NCBI RefSeq assembly: GCF_937889215.1
Contig: NZ_CALBEX010000120.1
Location: 1-9,674 of the forward strand
Length of the DNA stretch: 9,674 nucleotides
Direction of reading: 5' to 3'
DNA from: an uncultured Limnohabitans sp.
Lineage (GTDB): Bacteria > Pseudomonadota > Gammaproteobacteria > Burkholderiales > Burkholderiaceae_C
Positions within the stretch are counted from its first letter, which is position 1, and each line of letters begins with the position of its first letter. This document shows positions 6,033 through 9,674 of the stretch, piece after piece. Below the pieces are notes generated by a model, which had not been told where the DNA came from, made no database searches, and saw only the letters and a program-made list of their open reading frames with translations. The translations under genes were made by a program, and so were the position numbers.

Positions 6033-7568
6033 ATGCGCTGTGACCTGACACCCGCTTGGCAAACCCTGCAACAGCATGCGCAGGGCTTTACCGGTTTTGA
6101 TTTGCGCAAGGCCTTTGCGCAAGACGGCCAACGCGTCCCAGTCCTGAGCCAGGCGGCACCCCATGTGTGGGCCGACCTGTCTAAAAACCACACCGACGCC
6201 GCCACCGAAGCGCTGTTGATCGAATTGGCCCGCCAAACCGGCCTGGCCGCGCACCGTGACGCCATGTTCCGGGGCGAGCCCATCAACAACACAGAGGGCC
6301 GTGCCGTGATGCATTGGCTCTTGCGCCAACCCGAAGGCTCGCTCTCGGGTGATTTGGCCGCGCCCTTGCAGCTGGTGCACGACACCTTGAAGCCTATGCT
6401 GGCCTTTGCTGAGCAGGTGCGAACGGACACGCAAATCACCGACGTGGTGAACATCGGCATTGGCGGCTCGGACCTGGGGCCGCAAATGGCCGTGCTGGCG
6501 CTGCAAGATTTTGTGATCCCGGGCAAGCGCTTTCACTTTGTGTCGAATGTGGACGGCCATGAACTGGCGGCGGTGCTCAAGGGTCTGAAGGCCGAGAACA
6601 CGCTGTTCCTGATCGCGTCCAAAACTTTCACCACCATCGAGACCATGACCAATGCCCGCTCGGCGCTGGCCTGGTTCAAAGCGCAAGGCGGCAGCGATGT
6701 GTCGCGCCATTTTGCGGCGCTCACCACCAACGTGGCCGCTGCGGCGCAGATGGGCATCACCACCACCTTTGGTTTTTGGGACTGGGTGGGCGGTCGGTAT
6801 TCGGTGTGGTCGGCCATTGGCCTGCCGGTGGCCATCGCCATCGGGGCGCAGGGTTTTCGGGACCTGCTGGCCGGGGCGCACGCGATGGACCAGCATTTCC
6901 AGACCGCGCCGCTGGAGGCCAACTTGCCGGTGCGCCTGGGTTTGCTGGACGTTTGGTACCGCAACTTTTTGAACTACACCAGCCGAAGCATTGCGCTTTA
7001 CCACAGCGCCTTGCGACGCGTGCCCGCGTATTTGCAACAGCTCGAGATGGAAAGCAACGGCAAGCGCGTAGACCGCAACGGCCATGCGCTGCCCTATGGC
7101 ACCTCACCCGTGCTTTGGGGCGAGCCGGGCACCAACGGCCAGCATGCCTATTTTCAGATGCTGCACCAGGGCACGGATGTGGTGCCGGTGGAATTCATCG
7201 CCGTGAAAAAGCCTACGCACATCCTGAAAGACCACCACGAACTGTTGCTGGCCAATGTGATCGCGCAGGCCCAGGCGCTGATGCTGGGCCAAGCCGACGA
7301 AGGGGGGCACAAGCACTTTCCCGGCAACCGACCCAGCACCTTCTTGCTGCTTGATGAACTCACGCCTGCCAGCTTGGGGGCGCTGATCGCCTTGCAGGAA
7401 CACCGTGTGTTTGTCAGTGGCTCGGTCTGGGGCATCAACAGCTTTGACCAATGGGGCGTGGAGCTGGGCAAGGTGCTGGCCAAAGACATCCATGCGCGCT
7501 TGGCTTCGGGCGATGCGGCCGGGCTGGACCCTTCCACGGCCGGTTTGCTGCAGCAATTTCGTCCATGA
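6033..7568 (+). CDS. pgi: Glucose-6-phosphate isomerase
   Basis: This 511-aa cytosolic enzyme interconverts glucose-6-phosphate and fructose-6-phosphate. Phosphate-binding segments GIGGSDLGP (142-150) and SKTFTTIET (196-204) are intact. So are the signature FWDWVGGRYSVWSAIGLP and the catalytic residues Glu340 (LEMESNGK), His371 (GTNGQHAYFQ) and Lys480 (VELGKVLA). NNTEGRAVMHWLLR near residue 85 is the local form of the family's ExRAVLHxALR block. It is somewhat shorter than the roughly 549-aa E. coli enzyme, as in many beta- and alphaproteobacterial Pgi proteins. The ATG at 6033 is chosen because the preceding sequence has REP structure and no coding character. It connects to tal through fructose-6-phosphate and competes with zwf for glucose-6-phosphate. 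A small hairpin follows the stop. Confidence 0.97.
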   Translation: MRCDLTPAWQTLQQHAQGFTGFDLRKAFAQDGQRVPVLSQAAPHVWADLSKNHTDAATEALLIELARQTGLAAHRDAMFRGEPINNTEGRAVMHWLLRQPEGSLSGDLAAPLQLVHDTLKPMLAFAEQVRTDTQITDVVNIGIGGSDLGPQMAVLALQDFVIPGKRFHFVSNVDGHELAAVLKGLKAENTLFLIASKTFTTIETMTNARSALAWFKAQGGSDVSRHFAALTTNVAAAAQMGITTTFGFWDWVGGRYSVWSAIGLPVAIAIGAQGFRDLLAGAHAMDQHFQTAPLEANLPVRLGLLDVWYRNFLNYTSRSIALYHSALRRVPAYLQQLEMESNGKRVDRNGHALPYGTSPVLWGEPGTNGQHAYFQMLHQGTDVVPVEFIAVKKPTHILKDHHELLLANVIAQAQALMLGQADEGGHKHFPGNRPSTFLLLDELTPASLGALIALQEHRVFVSGSVWGINSFDQWGVELGKVLAKDIHARLASGDAAGLDPSTAGLLQQFRP

Positions 7569-7575
7569 ATTCGAT

Positions 7576-7595
7576 GCGCTGAGGCGTCACAGCGC
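7576..7595 (+). terminator. Hairpin just after pgi, weak terminator candidate
   Basis: GCGCTG (7576-7581) and CAGCGC (7590-7595) form a perfect 6-bp GC-rich stem with an 8-nt loop, starting 8 nt after the pgi stop. It can be lengthened to ATG/CAT with one bulged C. No T-run follows, so it is only a candidate 3' structure. Confidence 0.35.
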
Positions 7596-7608
7596 CATGG
7601 TGTCCTCG

Positions 7609-7691
7609 ATTGGTATTGAATTTAACACTTAGATACGTTTAAATTACCAATATATATACAAATAAGGTATTGCAATTCCATAATTCAAGCC
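7609..7691 (+). promoter_or_regulatory. AT-rich upstream region of the J-domain gene
   Basis: Base composition drops sharply to AT-rich here, including TATATATA (7651-7658 region), which suits a promoter for the J-domain gene. ATTGGTA (7609-7615) and TACCAAT (7645-7651) form an inverted repeat. GGTATTG recurs at 7612-7618 and 7666-7672, the second within GGTATTGCAATTCC, a 14-bp palindrome with one mismatched pair. TTAACA (7622-7627) and TTGAAT (7616-7621) are possible -35 hexamers but no unambiguous -10 pairs with them. No CIRCE or sigma-32-type consensus was found, so heat-shock control is not supported. Confidence 0.4.
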
Positions 7692-8033
7692 ATGGACCAG
7701 ACCATGGACTTTTACGCCGAGTTGGGGGTTGCACCCGAAGCCGAGCCGGATGTTATTCGGGCGGCTTACCGCGCTTTGGCCAAACGCTACCACCCTGACC
7801 GGCAAGAGGGTGCGGGCCTGGCGGCTGCGGCGAAGATGGCCCGGCTCAATGGCGCCTACGAGGTGCTCGGTCATCCAGACAGCCGCCGTCTTTACGACCA
7901 GCAGCGTTTGCAAGCACAAGCCAAGCCATTGATGCCCTTGGTTCACCGCAGTTCTTGCCAAGACCGCTTGCCCAGTGCCCTGCCATTTTTGACCACCTAC
8001 GATCAGCGCGGCCGTTTGCACGCTTATGTGTGA
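7692..8033 (+). CDS. Small J-domain-only (DnaJ-like) protein
   Basis: This is a 113-aa protein whose first 70 residues form a J domain: DFYAELGVAPEAEPDVIRAAYR (helix I-II), the essential HPD tripeptide at 34-36 in KRYHPDRQE, then LNGAYEVLGHPDSRRLYD (helix III). J domains stimulate the ATPase of DnaK-type Hsp70 proteins. There is no Gly/Phe region, zinc-finger or substrate-binding C-terminus, so this is not DnaJ or CbpA. The remaining 43 residues are basic/polar and unrecognised, with no membrane segment. The start could be ATG 7692 or ATG 7704 (M5); neither has a clear Shine-Dalgarno. It stops 7 nt before a strong terminator and faces groL convergently. It is probably a specialised co-chaperone, but client and partner are unknown. 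Its AT-rich upstream region differs from its neighbours. Confidence 0.85.
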   Translation: MDQTMDFYAELGVAPEAEPDVIRAAYRALAKRYHPDRQEGAGLAAAAKMARLNGAYEVLGHPDSRRLYDQQRLQAQAKPLMPLVHRSSCQDRLPSALPFLTTYDQRGRLHAYV

Positions 8034-8035
8034 AT

Positions 8036-8077
8036 AAAAAAGCCCCGCAAGGCGCGAACCTTGCGGGGCTTTTGTTT
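8036..8077. terminator. Bidirectional intrinsic terminator between J-domain gene and groL
   Basis: AGCCCCGCAAGG (8041-8052), loop CGCGAA, CCTTGCGGGGCT (8059-8070) form a perfect 12-bp GC-rich stem. It is followed by TTTTGTTT on the plus strand (8070-8077), and preceded by ATAAAAA (8034-8040), which gives a T-run on the minus strand. It therefore can terminate both the J-domain transcript and the groL transcript. Confidence 0.9.
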
Positions 8078-8084
8078 GGCCGGG

Positions 8085-8102
8085 TGAGGGCCTGAGCCCT
8101 CA
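8085..8102 (-). repeat. Extra hairpin in groL 3' untranslated region
   Basis: TGAGGGC (8085-8091), loop CTGA, GCCCTCA (8096-8102) form a perfect 7-bp stem between the groL stop (8121) and the main terminator. With no T-run of its own it may be an mRNA-stabilising or auxiliary structure. Confidence 0.5.
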
Positions 8103-8120
8103 GTCCAGACAGCGGGGCCA

Positions 8121-9674
8121 TTACATGCCCATGCCGCCCATACCACCCATGCCGCCCATGTCAGGCATGCCGCCGCCAGCGCCGGATTCGTCTTTCGGTG
8201 CTTCGGAAATCATGCACTCGGTGGTCAACATCAAAGAGGCCACGGACGCTGCGTTTTGCAAGGCAGTGCGTGTCACTTTGGTGGGGTCCAAGATGCCCAT
8301 TTCGATCATGTCACCGTAGGTGTCGTTGGCTGCGTTGAAACCGTAGTTGCCCGAACCGGCCAACACAGCGTTCACCACCACCGATGGCTCGCCACCGGCG
8401 TTGTACACGATCTCGCGCAGAGGCGCTTCGATGGCTTTCAACACCAGTTTGATACCGGCTTCTTGGTCAGCGTTGTCGCCTTTGATGACGCCAGCCGCTT
8501 GACGTGCACGCAGCAATGCCACGCCACCGCCAGCCACGATGCCTTCTTCCACAGCAGCGCGGGTAGCGTGCAGGGCGTCTTCAACGCGGGCTTTCTTTTC
8601 CTTCATTTCGACTTCAGTGGCAGCGCCGACCTTGATCACGGCCACACCGCCAGCCAACTTGGCCACGCGCTCTTGCAGCTTTTCGCGGTCGTAGTCAGAA
8701 GTGGCTTCTTCGATTTGCATGCGCACTTGTTTGACGCGGGCTTCGATGTCGCCAGCAGCACCAGCGCCGTCGATGATGATGGTGTTTTCTTTGCCCACTT
8801 CGATGCGCTTGGCTTGGCCGAGGTCAGCCAAAGTCACTTTTTCGAGTGTCAGGCCGACTTCTTCAGCGATCACTTTGCCGCCGGTCAAGATGGCGATGTC
8901 TTCCAACATGGCTTTGCGACGATCGCCGAAGCCAGGAGCCTTGACAGCCACAACCTTCAAGATGCCACGGATGGTGTTCACCACCAAAGTTGCCAAGGCT
9001 TCGCCTTCAACTTCTTCAGCAATGATCAACAAAGGACGGCCAGCTTTGGCAACGGCTTCCAGTGTGGGCAACAAGTCGCGGATGTTGCTGATCTTCTTGT
9101 CGAACAACAACACGAAGGGGTTGTCCAACAAAGCAGCTTGCTTCTCAGGGTTGTTGATGAAGTAAGGCGACAGGTAGCCGCGGTCAAACTGCATGCCTTC
9201 AACGATGTCGAGTTCGTTGTCCAAAGACTTGCCGTCTTCGACAGTGATCACGCCTTCTTTGCCCACTTTGTCCATGGCTTTGGCGATGATTTCGCCGATG
9301 CTGTGGTCGCTGTTGGCAGAGATCGAACCGACTTGGGCAATTTCTTTGGTGGTGGTGGTGGCCTTGGTGGCTTTCTTCAGCTCTTCGATCAAAGCAGTCA
9401 CTGCTTTGTCGATGCCGCGCTTCAAGTCCATGGGGTTCATGCCGGCGGCAACGTACTTCATGCCTTCGCGCACGATGGCTTGGGCCAACACGGTCGCGGT
9501 GGTGGTGCCGTCTCCAGCGTTGTCAGAAGTCTTGGAAGCGACTTCCTTGACCATCTGCGCGCCCATGTTTTGCAGCTTGTCTTTGAGTTCGATTTCCTTG
9601 GCCACGGACACACCGTCCTTGGTCACGGTGGGGGCGCCGAATGAGCGCTCCAAAACCACGTTGCGGCCTTTAGG
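8121..9674 (-). CDS. groL: Chaperonin GroEL, 5' end missing
   Basis: This is the 60-kDa ring-forming chaperonin that folds proteins in the cytosol with GroES. The reading frame runs to the last base of the window, starting at [16 protein letters not shown], which corresponds to about residue 33 of E. coli GroEL. So some 32 N-terminal codons and the upstream groS are outside. The 517 visible residues include [14 protein letters not shown] with the ATP-contacting Asp (D87 equivalent), [23 protein letters not shown] of the apical domain, GGGVALLRA, and [23 protein letters not shown]. The C-terminus has the Gly-Gly-Met repeat tail ([11 protein letters not shown]) typical of housekeeping GroEL, which projects into the cavity. 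Nothing suggests a degenerate copy. It is convergent with the J-domain gene across a shared terminator. Confidence 0.98.
   Translation of the reverse strand, partial: PKGRNVVLERSFGAPTVTKDGVSVAKEIELKDKLQNMGAQMVKEVASKTSDNAGDGTTTATVLAQAIVREGMKYVAAGMNPMDLKRGIDKAVTALIEELKKATKATTTTKEIAQVGSISANSDHSIGEIIAKAMDKVGKEGVITVEDGKSLDNELDIVEGMQFDRGYLSPYFINNPEKQAALLDNPFVLLFDKKISNIRDLLPTLEAVAKAGRPLLIIAEEVEGEALATLVVNTIRGILKVVAVKAPGFGDRRKAMLEDIAILTGGKVIAEEVGLTLEKVTLADLGQAKRIEVGKENTIIIDGAGAAGDIEARVKQVRMQIEEATSDYDREKLQERVAKLAGGVAVIKVGAATEVEMKEKKARVEDALHATRAAVEEGIVAGGGVALLRARQAAGVIKGDNADQEAGIKLVLKAIEAPLREIVYNAGGEPSVVVNAVLAGSGNYGFNAANDTYGDMIEMGILDPTKVTRTALQNAASVASLMLTTECMISEAPKDESGAGGGMPDMGGMGGMGGMGM

Noticed and set aside
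5973..7085. Long minus-strand open frame (370 codons) opposite pgi
   Set aside because: Antisense shadow of pgi with low-complexity His/Gln/Arg-rich composition and no domain.
7569..7691. CIRCE or sigma-32 heat-shock signal before the J-domain gene
   Set aside because: No TTAGCACTC/GAGTGCTAA inverted repeat and no CTTGAAA/CCCCAT pair could be found.
8121..8165. Tandem DNA repeat (cat/gcc/cat units) at the right of the terminator
   Set aside because: This is the coding sequence of the normal GroEL Gly-Gly-Met tail, not an independent repeat.
8256..9644. 462-codon plus-strand open frame opposite groL
   Set aside because: Antisense shadow; rich in His/Phe/Asp/Val from reverse-reading GroEL codons, while the minus strand encodes an intact GroEL.

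Overview
The window looks like chromosomal DNA of a betaproteobacterium, most likely Burkholderiales and probably family Comamonadaceae (a Limnohabitans/Rhodoferax-like relative). This rests on the high GC content, the TctD/TctE-type two-component pair beside an exported protein, the zwf-hexR / tal / pgi cluster, and a GTAG-type REP sequence. The taxonomy is inference from gene content and memory of related genomes; no search was run.

Layout. (1) 1-95, minus: the first 31 codons of an exported, probably periplasmic solute-binding protein, divergent from (2) 211-2341, plus: an OmpR-family response regulator and its membrane histidine kinase, one base apart (tctD/tctE-like). The shared upstream region carries two CTGTCAA repeats 11 bp apart, a candidate regulator site. 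(3) A 10-bp hairpin at 2348-2370 separates this pair from a convergent minus-strand operon: zwf (4750-3287) followed after 14 nt by an RpiR-family regulator, probably hexR (3272-2427). (4) zwf diverges from tal (4834-5781) across 83 bp that hold a perfect 8-bp inverted repeat overlapping candidate promoters for both genes, the natural place for HexR to act. (5) tal is followed by a pair of inverted REP elements (perfect 25-bp arms, 5796-5977) and then pgi (6033-7568). (6) After an AT-rich intergenic stretch with several small symmetries lies a 113-aa J-domain-only protein (7692-8033). (7) A strong bidirectional terminator (8036-8077) separates it from convergent groL, which runs off the right edge and lacks about 32 N-terminal codons.

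How the genes work together. zwf, tal and pgi govern entry to and exchange between the Embden-Meyerhof, Entner-Doudoroff and pentose-phosphate routes at glucose-6-phosphate and fructose-6-phosphate. The SIS-domain regulator co-transcribed with zwf probably senses a sugar-phosphate (2-keto-3-deoxy-6-phosphogluconate in characterised HexR proteins) and controls the cluster. The two-component pair probably senses a carboxylate or similar nutrient and controls the divergent transport gene. The J-domain protein and GroEL are chaperone-related neighbours but convergent, so not an operon.

Nothing here amounts to a wholly new system: all genes except the J-domain protein and the truncated exported protein belong to well-known families. 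The most noteworthy non-coding signals are the REP pair, the zwf/tal operator candidate, the OmpR-type direct repeat and the symmetrical AT-rich leader of the J-domain gene.
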